From the NCBI GenBank assembly GCA_020199775.1, contig JAIVJZ010000004.1:124001-188000 (forward strand): a DNA stretch of 64,000 nucleotides, written 5' to 3'. The translations under genes and the position numbers were made by a program. This document shows positions 8,589 through 17,751 of the stretch, piece after piece; positions within the stretch are counted from its first letter, which is position 1; the number at the start of each line of letters is the position of its first letter. This DNA is from Acidobacteriota bacterium (GTDB taxonomy: Bacteria > Acidobacteriota > Blastocatellia > Pyrinomonadales > Pyrinomonadaceae). The notes under the pieces were generated by a model that did no database searches, was not told the origin of the DNA, and saw nothing but the letters and a program-made list of their open reading frames with translations.

Positions 8589-10962
8589 TCACTTGGGCGC
8601 GAGCACGAGCGTGTCGCGCGTCCGGGCGGCGACGGCCTGCGCGCCGAACGGGAAGACGCGCGGCGTGACGGCGCGCCAGTCGGCGAGTTGATCCGACCAG
8701 TGCGGGCTGGCGGGGTCGCCGGACTGGCCGAGCGCGAGGCCTTGCTGCGTCTTGTCCCAGTCGCTCACGTCCGCGATGAGACGCATCGAGACGCCCGCGC
8801 CGACGTTGACGGTCGCGCCCGCGCTCCGACCGCTTCCGCCCAACGCGAACGGCTCAATCGTAAACCGCTGCCCGACGACGGGCACGACCGCGAGCGGGTG
8901 CGGGAAACGCATCGGGGCGTAACGCCCCCAAGTCCATTGCGCGTCGTCCGCGCCGATACGGGTCGTGAGAGCGGCGTGCGCGTCCTGCAAACAGGCGTGT
9001 AGCAACTCGCCGTAAGTCGCGAACTCCTTCGGCAGCCACTCCGCCGGACGCTCCGCCACGATGCGATTGAAGAACACATCGTAGCTGCCCCAGCGATACG
9101 AGCGCGCACGCGCCGCGCCGAGCGCGGCGTTGAGGATGCGCCGACGGAAGGCGATGCCCATTTCCGCCACGAGCGGCGCGGCGCGCGAGTCCGCCGTCAC
9201 GCGCCCGTCCCACTGTTGGAGGGAGGCGACGGCGTCGCGCAGTTTGCCGTCCCGCGACGCTGGTTGATTTGTGGCGGCGGTGCGGCGGGACGGGAGCGCG
9301 CGCATGAGTTGTGCGGCGGCGGCGCGCGCGAAGCTCGCCCACGACGCGACTGTTGGCCGTGACGATTAAACCCGAAGGCGGGTCGTAGACGTGCGGCAGT
9401 TCGTCGAACGGGATGAAGCCCGTCCACTCGCCCGCGTCCGTCGCGCCGTCGTAGGGCGTGCTCCCGTCGCCGCTTTGCCTGACGGGAATCCGCCCCGCGC
9501 CGTAATAGCCGATGTGGCCTGCCACGTCGGCGTAGACGAAATTCTGCGTCGGGCCTCTATAGCCGCCGAGCGCGGCGCGAAAGTCGTTCCAGTCGCGTGC
9601 ACGGTTGATCAGGTAGAAGGCGTCGAATTCCGACCGCTCCGCGTCGAGCGCAGTCCAGCGCAGCGCGTAACGCTTGCCCTCGCTTTCGAGGATGACGGGG
9701 CCGTGGCGCGTCGTCGTCACGTCAAACTTCACGGTCTCGGTCGAAGGGTCGGTCAGACCTTTGCGCACCTTGATCTCTTCGCGCCGCACTTCCGCTTCGC
9801 GCAAGCCCGTGGGGGTCTCGTAGAAATTCTTTTTGTCTGCGCTGAATCGTTCGAGATACAAATCCTGCACGTCGGGGTCGAGGTTGGTCATGCCCCACGC
9901 GATGTGTTCGTTGTGGCCGATGATGATGCCGGGCGCACCGGGCGCGGTGACGCCAGCGACGTGCAGGCCGGGCGCGCGCAGGTGCGCCATGTGCCAGATG
10001 GACGGCGCGGAGGCGGGCAGGTGCGGGTCGTTGGCGAGCAGGGGCTTGCCCGAAGCGGTGCGCTTGCCGCTCGCGACCCAGTTGTTGCTGACGGCGCGGC
10101 CGTCCATGTACAGCCCCACGCGTTCGAGCGAACTTCTCGTCAAAGTCTCGACGCGCTCGACCTCGGCGAGCAACTCGACGCGCCCGCGCTCGTCGAACGA
10201 CGGGAGACGCGACGCACGAGTTTTCGCGGCCGGAAGTTTCGCGGCGGGCTTCTTTCTGTTTTTAGACGGCGACGGCGCGTTGTCGCTGCCGACGACGATC
10301 ACGTCGAGCGTGGAAGTTTCGGGGAGCAGTTGCGCGCGACGCGCGGGCGGGAGGTCTGCGAGCATGGCGCGCGAGATGTCGGTCGGCCAGGTGGTCGAGA
10401 GCATTTCGGCGAAAATCTTGCCGATGACCAGAGAGTCGGCCGCACGCCACGGGCGCGGCTGATACCCGATGAGTTGAAACTCCGTGGGCAGCGGCGCGTC
10501 CTGGCCGCCGCGCGATGCGATGTAGGCGTTGACGCCGCGCGCGTAATTTTCGAGCGCGGCGCGCGTCGCGGGCGTGGTGCGCGAGACGGTCGCCTCCGAG
10601 AGCGCGGCGAAGCCGTAGACGCGACGCCGCTTGTCCTCTTCGAGCGCGGGCCGGCCGAAAATCTCCGCCAGTTCTCCGCGCGCCGTGCGCCGCAGCAAGT
10701 CCATCTGCCAGAGGCGGTCGGCGGCGGTCGCGTACCCTTGCGCGAAATAGAGGTCTGCCTCGTTCGCCGCTTCGATGTGCGGGATGCCGCGTTCGTCGCG
10801 CCGGATGTGGACGGGCGCGCGCGGCCCCGCGAGCGTCAACGTTTTTGAGCCGGGCGACCGCGACGCGGCTTGCGCTCGCACGTAGCGTGCGGAGGTCGGC
10901 GGCAAGGCGTGCGTGAGAAAAATCGAGAGCAGCAGGGAACAGGCGAGCAGGGGTTTTTTCAT
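8589..10962 (-). pseudogene. Penicillin acylase family gene with an internal deletion and frame change
   Basis: The N-terminal part (from 10962) has a signal peptide. The Ntn-hydrolase chain follows with the family motif SNNWVASGKRTASGKPLL; Ser292 would be the N-terminal nucleophile of the beta chain. The frame stays coherent through TANSRVVG (to about 9337) and then turns into arginine-rich nonsense. The C-terminal part continues in another frame as SFARAAAAQL...KLRDAVASLQQWDGR and runs to 8589. In intact relatives about 45 residues lie between VVG and the SFAR-equivalent segment. So roughly 135 bases, not a multiple of three, seem to be missing. A short GGGCG/GGCG match at the junction could have mediated the loss. 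Periplasmic beta-lactam or acyl-homoserine-lactone amide hydrolysis is usual for the family. An assembly error remains possible. Confidence 0.8.
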
Positions 10963-11052
10963 CTGATCAGTCGGCGTTCATCTACAGGAGTTTGGAGATG
11001 TCTGCGCGTGCGTTGCGCGGCTGCGCAAACTTACGGCGGGATGGTAGCACAG

Positions 11053-11157
11053 GAGAAGAATTGATTCATCGGTTCATTTCTTCATTGATTCATTGAGCCA
11101 CCGGTTCATTGATTCATCGGATCAATGAACCGATGAATCAATGAATCAATTCTTCTC
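11053..11157. repeat. Inverted array of 8-base tandem repeats
   Basis: Direct words with an 8-base period (ATTGATTC, ATCGGTTC, ATTTCTTC and variants) run from the left and their complements from the right. The outer 17 bases match perfectly: 11053-11069 with 11141-11157. The array lies between the haem-binding gene and the acylase gene, both minus strand. It contains the TGA stop codon of the haem-binding gene. It is the only array in the window with an 8-base rather than 7-base period. Confidence 0.8.
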
Positions 11158-11604
11158 TTGTTCGGCCTGCGACCACGCGCAGAGAATTTGCACGTCGGCG
11201 GGTGAGAGTTTGGCCGGGTGGTGCAGGCGCGTATATGAGGAGAGCGGCATCCGGCCGCGCTCGGCGGTCATGCACATCGCGCCGAGCAGCCAGTCGGCCT
11301 GCTCGCGGTCGTATGTTGACCACTCGGAAAAGTTCATCTCCTCGCGCCCGTTGTTGACGTGATCGGCGACGTACCACGAGACCGGCGCGACCTGCGCGTA
11401 CCAAGGCCACTCGGTCTGATTGGAATGGCAATCCTTGCAGGCGCGTTCGAAGATACCGGCGACCTCCGGCGTGACGCGCACGTGCGATTCCAACGTGCGG
11501 GCTGCGACGACCGGCGGGTTCGTTTTATTCGGGCGAACGAATTGCACGAAATTTTCGCATCGACTTTCACCTCCGCCCGTCGCTCTCGCTCGCGTCAACT
11601 TCAT
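11146..11604 (-). CDS. Haem-binding domain protein (single CxxCH), membrane anchor apparently missing
   Basis: 152 residues. The core matches the haem-binding domain family: QFVRPNKTNPPV, then CKDCHSNQTEWPWYAQVAPVSW with one CxxCH haem-attachment site, then GREEMNFSEWS. Relatives begin with a hydrophobic N-terminal anchor directly before the QF-RP-TNPP motif. Here that region reads MKLTRARATGGGESRCENFV and no upstream frame supplies a helix. Without an anchor or signal the protein would not reach the periplasm, where haem is attached. Either the start region has lost about 60 bases or the gene is non-functional. The last codons (EKN-stop) lie in a tandem repeat. Confidence 0.7.
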   Translation of the reverse strand: MKLTRARATGGGESRCENFVQFVRPNKTNPPVVAARTLESHVRVTPEVAGIFERACKDCHSNQTEWPWYAQVAPVSWYVADHVNNGREEMNFSEWSTYDREQADWLLGAMCMTAERGRMPLSSYTRLHHPAKLSPADVQILCAWSQAEQEKN

Positions 11605-11688
11605 CGAGCGTCCCTGTGTTTATTAGACGGAGGTGTCAGCCGTTTTCTTTCATCTCTCTCTTCAGTGCATTAGCGTGCGCGCTTTGCA

Positions 11689-12864
11689 CTACGTCAGCCA
11701 CGTCGCTTCCATCTGCGCCTTCCATTCGCGGAGCATCGCGGGGTCGAGGCGCATGATGCCGTCGCGCGTGACGCCGGCGGGCGGGGGCGCGAGCGCGGCG
11801 AGGCGCTCGTAGACGCGCAAGCGTTCGTCGCCTTCGACGCGCGCGAGCAAGTGCCAGAGCGTGAGCGTGTCGCGCGGGCGGGCTTCGTCGATGACCGCGC
11901 CGAGGGCGTCAACGCCGCCGCCCGCGAAGTCGAATTTCGCGAGCGAGTCGAGGAAGAGTTCGGAAGCGTCTTCAAAGAAGGGCGTGCCCGGCCCCACTCC
12001 CGGCCGCGTCAGGCAGGCCGCGCCCGCCGGAACCACCGACTCGCGATCCTTCGTCTCAAACGCCACCCAACCCGCCGTGACGTGCAGGACGCTGTGCCCC
12101 GCGTCGTCAACTTCGAGCGTGTAGGCGCAGCCGAGGTCGGCGGCGACGGCCGAAGGGGTATCGACGAAGAAGAGGCGCGGCGGCGCGAAGATGGTGGCGT
12201 GCATGCGCCCGCGCGCGAGTTCGAGGCGGTGTTCGGTGAGGCGCGTTTCGACGAGCCGGATGCGCGTGCCCGGATCGACTTCCACCTGCCCGATGTCCGC
12301 GACCTTAATTTGCGCCCGCGAGTTGGCGTCCGTCTCTAACCATTCGCCGATGGCGAGCCGCCCGGTCGAACCCATGCGATCCGCATCAATCGAGGGCGCG
12401 CCCTGTAGCCGCGCCACTTCCCAACTCGCGCGCGTCGAGCGCAGGTGGAACCACGACGCGCCGCCCGCGCCGAGCACGAACAGCAGAACGAGACTTGCCG
12501 CCAGCGCGGGTCGCCAACCAATGACCCGGCCGGGACGCAAATTGCCGAGACTCCAACCGCCGCGACGCCCGCCGCGACGAACGTTGTTCTCCCGCGCCGC
12601 GCGCCGCGCCGGACGCTCAGTTTGCTTAGCCTGTGGCGACGCTTCTTGCGCCAGTGCGGCTTCGATGTCGTCCCACAGGTTTGCGGGCGCGACGCGCGGC
12701 GTCAAACTTTCAAGGAGCCGGATGCCGTGAGCGATCTCCGCAAACGCGGAGCGGCAGCGTTCGCACGCGCCGAGGTGTGCGGCGACGCGCGCCGATTGCG
12801 CCGCCGATAATTCGCCGTGCGCGTATGCCGTGAGCTGTTTTTTGACGTGCTGCTGGCCGAACAT
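11689..12864 (-). CDS. Anti-sigma factor with zinc finger and FecR-like domain
   Basis: 391 residues. The N-terminus has a zinc-finger anti-sigma motif (His30, Cys34, Cys37 in HLGACERC). A basic linker and one transmembrane helix (about 117-139) follow. The periplasmic part contains a FecR-type segment with VEVDPGTRIRLVETR and LELARGRMHATIF. It should hold the adjacent ECF sigma factor at the membrane and release it on an envelope signal. The gene begins 9 bases after the sigma gene ends, so the two are cotranscribed. The signal is unknown; no TonB receptor is nearby. Confidence 0.85.
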   Translation of the reverse strand: MFGQQHVKKQLTAYAHGELSAAQSARVAAHLGACERCRSAFAEIAHGIRLLESLTPRVAPANLWDDIEAALAQEASPQAKQTERPARRAARENNVRRGGRRGGWSLGNLRPGRVIGWRPALAASLVLLFVLGAGGASWFHLRSTRASWEVARLQGAPSIDADRMGSTGRLAIGEWLETDANSRAQIKVADIGQVEVDPGTRIRLVETRLTEHRLELARGRMHATIFAPPRLFFVDTPSAVAADLGCAYTLEVDDAGHSVLHVTAGWVAFETKDRESVVPAGAACLTRPGVGPGTPFFEDASELFLDSLAKFDFAGGGVDALGAVIDEARPRDTLTLWHLLARVEGDERLRVYERLAALAPPPAGVTRDGIMRLDPAMLREWKAQMEATWLT

Positions 12865-12873
12865 CTTTACTTC

Positions 12874-13500
12874 TTACTCTCCGCTTAAAACGTTGGCGCG
12901 CAGGTGGCCGAGCCGCCGCGCGAGTACCGAATGGCCGCGACTCAGACGCGAGGCCACCGTGCCTTTTGAACAATTGAGAACGACGGCGATCTCTTCGTAG
13001 GAAAGCTCCTCGAAATACTTGAGCAGGATCGCGATGCGCAGTTTGGGCTTGAGCGACGCGATGGCTTCGCGCACCGAGTCCGCGATCTCCAGACGCATGA
13101 AACGCGCCTCGGCGGCGGGCAGCGTCGCGTGCAGTCTCGCCGGTTCCGCCGGCGTGTCGGCAAACGGGCTGAAGCGGCGTCGCCTGCGCTGCTCGTCAAT
13201 GCAGGTGTTGGTGGTGAGGCGGTAGAGCCACGTCGTAAATTCCGACTGGTGGCGAAACTGGCCGATGCGCGTGAAGAGTTTGAGAAAGACCTGCTGCGTG
13301 ATGTCCGAGGCGAGCGCGTCGTCGCCGCCGAAGAAATAGAGCGCGATGGAATAGACCTTGTCTTTGTGCGTCTCGAAGAGCAGGCGGAAGGCTTCGCGGT
13401 CGCCCTGCTGGCAGGATTCGACGACGGCGCGCGCATCAACCGGACGTTCATCAGACACCGCCGTTAGCTCCATCCCCAACGCTGCATTCATAAAGCTCAC
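12874..13500 (-). CDS. ECF-family RNA polymerase sigma factor
   Basis: 208 residues with the two conserved ECF regions. Region 2 (about 33-95) includes DREAFRLLFETHKDKVYSIA, DITQQVFLKLF and the -10 reader FTTWLYRLTTNTCID. Region 4 (about 140-195) includes the helix-turn-helix LSYEEIAVVLNCSKGTVASR. It directs RNA polymerase to a small regulon and is probably autoregulated. The cognate anti-sigma factor is immediately downstream. Downstream genes on this strand could belong to its regulon. Confidence 0.93.
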   Translation of the reverse strand: MSFMNAALGMELTAVSDERPVDARAVVESCQQGDREAFRLLFETHKDKVYSIALYFFGGDDALASDITQQVFLKLFTRIGQFRHQSEFTTWLYRLTTNTCIDEQRRRRRFSPFADTPAEPARLHATLPAAEARFMRLEIADSVREAIASLKPKLRIAILLKYFEELSYEEIAVVLNCSKGTVASRLSRGHSVLARRLGHLRANVLSGE

Positions 13501-13563
13501 GACCCCTTAGACGAAGCAGCCCGGATATTTCTTCCAAAATTTTCTCCCGGCGAGGCTGAAGCG

Positions 13564-13593
13564 TTGACGCTCCGCGAACGTAGCCACTACAAT
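13564..13593 (+). promoter_or_regulatory. Sigma-70-like promoter before the barrel protein gene at 13685
   Basis: TTGACG (13564-13569), an 18-base spacer and TACAAT (13588-13593). This would give a leader of about 85 bases. The region also separates this gene from the divergent sigma factor. Confidence 0.5.
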
Positions 13594-13684
13594 CCGCCGT
13601 GAGTTCAATCCGCGCGCTTAAAGGGGCGGCAAACGCCCGGCGCGAGTCAACCTTTAGACAGACGTTCCCGACGCACAACTTTTT

Positions 13685-14563
13685 ATGCCGCTCCGTCGCT
13701 TTCACTTTATACGCTTTTCGGCCGCGCTCGTGTTCACATTCGCGTGCGCGCTCGCCGCCGCCGCGCAGCAACGCCCGCTCATCACCGAGGACGTGGACAT
13801 CATCCCGCCCGGTTCGGCGCGCATCGAGGCGGGCATCGAGTTTTTTCAGGACGCGAGATTTCCGGTCTCCGGCTTGCGCGGCGACCTGACGCGCGTCGGC
13901 GTCGTCGGCGTCAACATCGGCCTGTCGCCGAACGTCGAGTTTCAGATCGACGGCGTGCTGCAAAACTTCCTGAGCATCAACTCGGCCTCGCCCAACCCGG
14001 CCGTCCCGCTCACCACCGCGCGCACCGATTCGACCAACGACACGGGCGATTTCCGCCTCTCCACCAAGATCAAACTGCGCAACGAGACGCGCCGCGCGCC
14101 GTCGCTCGGCTTCCGCTTCGGCGTCGAACTGCCCAACTCAAGCGAAGGGCGCGGGATCGGCATCAACCAGACGAACGCCTACGGCACGATCCTGTTGGGC
14201 AAGAAATTCGGGCACGAGGATCGCTTCAACCTCTTCGGCAACCTCGGCCTCGGCATCTTCACCGCGCCCACGCAGGCGTTCACGCAGAACGACATGCTGC
14301 TCTACGGCATCGCCGGTATCGTGCGCGTCAACCGCCAGATCAACGTCGCGGGCGAGATCAACGGCCGCGCCAACACGCGCGGCGGGCGCGCCCCGCTCGG
14401 CACCGAATCGCTCTCGGAGGCGCGCCTCGGCTTGCAGATCAAAGCCTCCGGCCTGCGCTTCGACTTCGCGGGGATAGCCGGTCTGACCGAGTTCAGCCCG
14501 CGCTCCGGCGTCACCTTCGGCGTCACCTACGACACCCCTTCGATCTTCACCCCGGTCAAATAA
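13685..14563 (+). CDS. Exported outer-membrane barrel-like protein of unknown function
   Basis: 292 residues. An N-terminal signal peptide ends in LAAAAQQ. The mature part begins RPLITEDVDIIPPGSARIEAG, a start common in acidobacterial transporter-like barrels. Repeated amphipathic strands rich in Gly, Asn and Phe follow, for example RFNLFGNLGLGIF and GVTFGVTYD. There are no internal hydrophobic helices. It resembles the phenol-degradation/MetA-type barrel group, but I cannot assign it firmly. It has its own promoter and is followed by an inverted repeat. Confidence 0.65.
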   Translation: MPLRRFHFIRFSAALVFTFACALAAAAQQRPLITEDVDIIPPGSARIEAGIEFFQDARFPVSGLRGDLTRVGVVGVNIGLSPNVEFQIDGVLQNFLSINSASPNPAVPLTTARTDSTNDTGDFRLSTKIKLRNETRRAPSLGFRFGVELPNSSEGRGIGINQTNAYGTILLGKKFGHEDRFNLFGNLGLGIFTAPTQAFTQNDMLLYGIAGIVRVNRQINVAGEINGRANTRGGRAPLGTESLSEARLGLQIKASGLRFDFAGIAGLTEFSPRSGVTFGVTYDTPSIFTPVK

Positions 14564-14577
14564 AACAGTAAATAAAA

Positions 14578-14662
14578 CAGTGAACCGTGAATCGTAAACC
14601 GTGAATAGATAGTGCCCGCGCTTTGTCTATTCACGATTTACGATTTACGATTCACCACTGTG
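14578..14662. repeat. Inverted array of 7-base repeats (GTGAATC type)
   Basis: The left arm (14578-14611) is made of variants of GTGAATC, GTGAACC and GTAAACC, ending GTGAATAGA. The right arm (14624-14662) is the complement with one extra unit. The stem is imperfect and ends four bases before the ATG at 14666. Confidence 0.8.
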
Positions 14663-14665
14663 TCT

Positions 14666-15394
14666 ATGCTTCTTTTGATCAACGGGCTGGGGCAATGGCT
14701 GCGCGGGGTGGCGGAGGGGCTGCAAAGGTTCATCGTCGAAGTGCCCATCTACGTGGCCGCGCCCGCCATGGTCATCATCGGCGCGCTCGACTCCTCGCTC
14801 CTCTCGCTCCCCGAAATCAACGACTACCTCGTCGTGATGCGCTGCTACAGCGACCCGAAGGCGGCCTTTTATTTTCCGCTCTTCGCCGCGCTCGGCTCGG
14901 TCATCGGCTGCATGCTGCTCTACGTGATCATGCGGCGCGGCGGTCAGGCCGTCCTGCGCAAGCGTTTCAGCGCGGAGAACATCGCGCGCGTCGAACGCGC
15001 CTACGCGCGCTTCGGCTTCCTGACGCTCGCCGTGCCCGCGCTCCTGCCGCCGCCGATGCCCTTCAAAATTTTCGTCGCCACGGCGGGCGCGCTCGAATAC
15101 CCCCGCTGGCGCTTCATGATCACCATCATGATCGCGCGCAGCCTTCGTTACTACGTCGAAGGCATACTCGCCGTCTACTACGGCAGGCACGTGCTAGAGT
15201 TCATCGAACACTACGGGCTGAAGATGCTCGGCGCGGTCGCCGTCCTGTGCGCCGTCGGGCTGGCGATTTATTTCATCAAGAACCGCCTGACCGGGGCGAA
15301 GGCGGCGACGACGAGCGGCGAGACCGAAAACGCCGCCGAGTCGGGCGAGGCGCGCGGCGAGGCGGACGCGCCTTCGTCCACCACGCTTTCATAA
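14666..15394 (+). CDS. VTT-domain (DedA/YqaA-like) membrane protein
   Basis: 242 residues from the ATG at 14666. An upstream in-frame ATG at 14612 would translate the tandem repeat and is not credible. Several hydrophobic helices surround the VTT-type core GALDSSLLSLPE, LGSVIGCMLLY and PALLPPPMPFKIFVATAGAL. This core is typical of YqaA/DedA-like flippase-family proteins that move lipid carriers or phospholipids. A charged C-terminal tail follows. The next gene encodes a paralogue with the same motifs. Confidence 0.8.
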   Translation: MLLLINGLGQWLRGVAEGLQRFIVEVPIYVAAPAMVIIGALDSSLLSLPEINDYLVVMRCYSDPKAAFYFPLFAALGSVIGCMLLYVIMRRGGQAVLRKRFSAENIARVERAYARFGFLTLAVPALLPPPMPFKIFVATAGALEYPRWRFMITIMIARSLRYYVEGILAVYYGRHVLEFIEHYGLKMLGAVAVLCAVGLAIYFIKNRLTGAKAATTSGETENAAESGEARGEADAPSSTTLS

Positions 15395-15438
15395 TTTGAC
15401 GATGAACGATGCCCGTCGATTGTCGGGGAAGGGAATAG

Positions 15439-16119
15439 TTGATTTTGAAATGGCTGTTGCGAAAGATTACTAACGGGCTGACCTCCGTCTCGCAATACCT
15501 GCTCGCCTACGGGGCGTTCGGTCTCTTCGGCATCGCGCTGCTCGACTCCGCGCTCATCCCTTTGCCCGGCGGCCCGGACGCCGTGTTGATCCTGCTCTCG
15601 AACGCGCGCCCCGCGTGGGTTCCGCTCTACGTTTTCGCGGCGACGCTCGGTTCGGTCATCGGCTGCCTCATTTTTTATTACATCTCGCGCCGGGCGGGCA
15701 CGGGCGCGCTCAGACGCTTTTCGCCGGGCAAGCAGGCGCGCGTGAAAGAGTTGATTGATCGCTACGACGTGCTCTCGGTGCTCGTCGCGTCGGTCTTGCC
15801 GCCGCCGTTCCCGTTCAAAATTTTCATCGCCACGGCGGGCGTCTTTCGTTTCGGCGTCTTGCGCTTCACGCTTGCCGTCGCCGCCGGTCGCGGCTTTCGT
15901 TACGCGCTCATCGGCTACCTCGCGGCGCACTATGGCGAACACGCGAAGGAACTGCTGGCGCGCTACTACCCGTACGTCGGGCTCGGCGTGGCCGCGCTCG
16001 TCGTCGCCGTCTTCGTCGTGCGCCACCGGTTGAAAAAGAGGGGGCGCGGGGAAGGCGGTTCGCGCGCCGCCGCCGCCGCCGCGGCCGTGAGCGGGGAATC
16101 CGAGTCAGAGTTGTTTTGA
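15439..16119 (+). CDS. VTT-domain (DedA/YqaA-like) membrane protein, tandem paralogue
   Basis: 226 residues from a TTG at 15439 preceded by GGGAAGGGAA; no ATG is available near the start. It shares with the upstream gene the segments LLDSALIPLPGGPDAVL, LGSVIGC and VLPPPFPFKIFIATAG, so the pair arose by tandem duplication. This copy keeps the PGG motif expected in the re-entrant loop, which the first copy has replaced by SLPEIND. The two may therefore differ in substrate. The last 15 bases overlap the end of the convergent exonuclease gene. Confidence 0.8.
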   Translation: MILKWLLRKITNGLTSVSQYLLAYGAFGLFGIALLDSALIPLPGGPDAVLILLSNARPAWVPLYVFAATLGSVIGCLIFYYISRRAGTGALRRFSPGKQARVKELIDRYDVLSVLVASVLPPPFPFKIFIATAGVFRFGVLRFTLAVAAGRGFRYALIGYLAAHYGEHAKELLARYYPYVGLGVAALVVAVFVVRHRLKKRGRGEGGSRAAAAAAAVSGESESELF

Positions 16120-16962
16120 ATTTCCGGCGGTCGTCTTGCGGTATTGATCGTGGTCGGCGTGTTTGAATTTTCGGGCGGCGGCCAGATCGCGGACGCCGTT
16201 TTGTTGCAGCAGGTCGAGGAGGCGGAGGAAGACTTCGGCGGTGGCCGCCGCGTCGCCCGCGGCGCGGTGGCGATTGATGATCGGCACGGCGAAATGTTCG
16301 GCGACGGTGTGCAGGCGGTGGTTGACGAGTTGCGGCACGACGCGGCGCGAGAGCGAGACGGTGCAGATTTGCGAGTTGAACATGCGCTTGCCCGGATAGA
16401 CGCGCGAGATTTCGTGGTTGAGAAAACGCACGTCGAAGGGCGCGTTGTGCGCGACGAGCACCGCGCGGTCGATGAACTGCAAGAGGTCGCCCGCGACTTC
16501 GGAAAAGAGCGGCGCGGATTTGACCATCGCGTCCGTGATCCCCGTGAGCATGACGATGAAAGAGGGGATCGGCATCTGCGGGTTGACCAGTGTTTGAAAC
16601 TCGGCGACGATACGACCGCTGCTGACGCGGTATGCCCCGATCTCGGTGATGCGCGCGGGGGGAGTTTTCGCTCCCGTCGTCTCCACGTCAACCACGACGT
16701 AATCCGTCTCGTCGAGCGCAAGACAGTCGGCGTCTTCGCAGAGCAGTTCGAGTTCGTAGGTGTCTGTGATGCGCAGTCGCCAGTCGTCTTTGATGAGGTC
16801 GGAGACGAGGAGCGCGGCGGCGGGCGGATCGAGGTCTGGCAGTTGGAGCACGGTGCGGGCGATTGTCTCGACGGGCGCGCGCGCGCCGCCCGACAGGCGC
16901 AGCAGGTCAATCATCTCCTGCACGAACGTACAATCCAAGACGAGGTTAGAAAAGTGCGTCAT
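16105..16962 (-). CDS. DEDDh 3'-5' exonuclease (DnaQ-like) with N-terminal extension
   Basis: 285 residues from the ATG at 16962. Longer frames upstream overlap pyrE and lack coding character. The exonuclease domain begins at about residue 87 with VVVDVETTG (Asp92, Glu94). It continues with HNAPFDVRFLNHE and ends with the HxxAGDA motif (HRAAGDAAATAEVF). Residues 1-80 form a helical extension with a possible winged-helix fold (RAPVETIARTVLQL, LLVSDLIKDDWRL). It could be a proofreading epsilon-like subunit or a free exonuclease. No dnaE is nearby. Confidence 0.85.
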   Translation of the reverse strand: MTHFSNLVLDCTFVQEMIDLLRLSGGARAPVETIARTVLQLPDLDPPAAALLVSDLIKDDWRLRITDTYELELLCEDADCLALDETDYVVVDVETTGAKTPPARITEIGAYRVSSGRIVAEFQTLVNPQMPIPSFIVMLTGITDAMVKSAPLFSEVAGDLLQFIDRAVLVAHNAPFDVRFLNHEISRVYPGKRMFNSQICTVSLSRRVVPQLVNHRLHTVAEHFAVPIINRHRAAGDAAATAEVFLRLLDLLQQNGVRDLAAARKFKHADHDQYRKTTAGNSKQL

Positions 16963-17095
16963 TCGCGCCGCATTGTAACACGACCCGCGCGCCTGCGATG
17001 CAGCAGATGCGTCGGAGCGGCGGAGGATGACGGGCGAGCGGCGGCGGATTTGAGGAACGGGCGACAGCCGACCGGTGAAGGAGCGACAACAGAAG

Positions 17096-17686
17096 ATGCG
17101 ACCCGAAGAGGTGATTGAGAGATTCCGGCGCACGGGCGCATTGCTCGAAGGCCATTTCATCCTGACGAGCGGCCTGCACAGTTCCGTCTACCTGCAATGC
17201 GCGCTCGTGCTACAGCACCCGCCCGAAGCCGAAGCTCTCGCACGCGCCCTCGCCGACGGGTTCGCCGGGCGCGGCATCGAGACCGTGGTCGCGCCGGCCA
17301 TCGGCGGCATCGTGATCGGCTACGAAGTGGCGCGCGCTCTCGGCGCGCGCTCGCTCTGGACGGAGCGCGACGCGGCAGGCGGGATGACGCTCCGGCGCGG
17401 CTTCAGCGCGCGCGCGGGCGAGAGCGTCCTCGTCGTCGAAGACGTGATCACGACGGGCGGCTCGACGCGCGAGACCATCGCGGCGATGCGCGCCGCCGGG
17501 GCGAGCGTCGTCGGCGCGGCCTCGATCATAGACCGCTCCGGCGGGCGCGTAGACGTGGGCGTCCCGCGCATCGCCCTCGCCACGCTCGACGTTCCGGCTC
17601 TCGCCCCTTCCGCCTGTCCCGCCTGCCTGCGCGGCGAACAGGCGATCAAACCGGGAAGCAGGAAGGACGTGAATCGTGAATCGTGA
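17096..17686 (+). CDS. pyrE: Orotate phosphoribosyltransferase
   Basis: 196 residues from the ATG at 17096, which has GAAGGAG 12 bases upstream; a GTG at 17075 is also possible. The enzyme makes orotidine monophosphate from orotate and PRPP in pyrimidine synthesis. The PRPP-binding loop VLVVEDVITTGGST is intact, as are HFILTSGLHSSVYLQ near the start and the flexible-loop region. The final residues (DVNRES-stop) are encoded by a tandem repeat, so the end of the protein has been set by the repeat array. Confidence 0.95.
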   Translation: MRPEEVIERFRRTGALLEGHFILTSGLHSSVYLQCALVLQHPPEAEALARALADGFAGRGIETVVAPAIGGIVIGYEVARALGARSLWTERDAAGGMTLRRGFSARAGESVLVVEDVITTGGSTRETIAAMRAAGASVVGAASIIDRSGGRVDVGVPRIALATLDVPALAPSACPACLRGEQAIKPGSRKDVNRES

Positions 17687-17751
17687 ATCGTGAATAGATA
17701 GAACTGAGTTTTCTCTATTCACGATTCACGATTCACGATTCACGTTTTTTT
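17667..17751. repeat. Perfect 32-bp inverted array of 7-base repeats with T-run
   Basis: Four copies of GTGAATC (last one GTGAATA) occupy 17667-17698. The exact complement is at 17714-17745, so a perfect 32-bp stem closes a 15-base loop. Seven T follow and the truA ATG is next. This is the clearest member of the family. It looks like a strong terminator or attenuator placed between pyrE and truA, and it carries the pyrE stop codon. Confidence 0.9.

Noticed and set aside
14612..14665. Earlier start for the first VTT protein
   Set aside because: The added residues would be translated from the 7-base repeat array.
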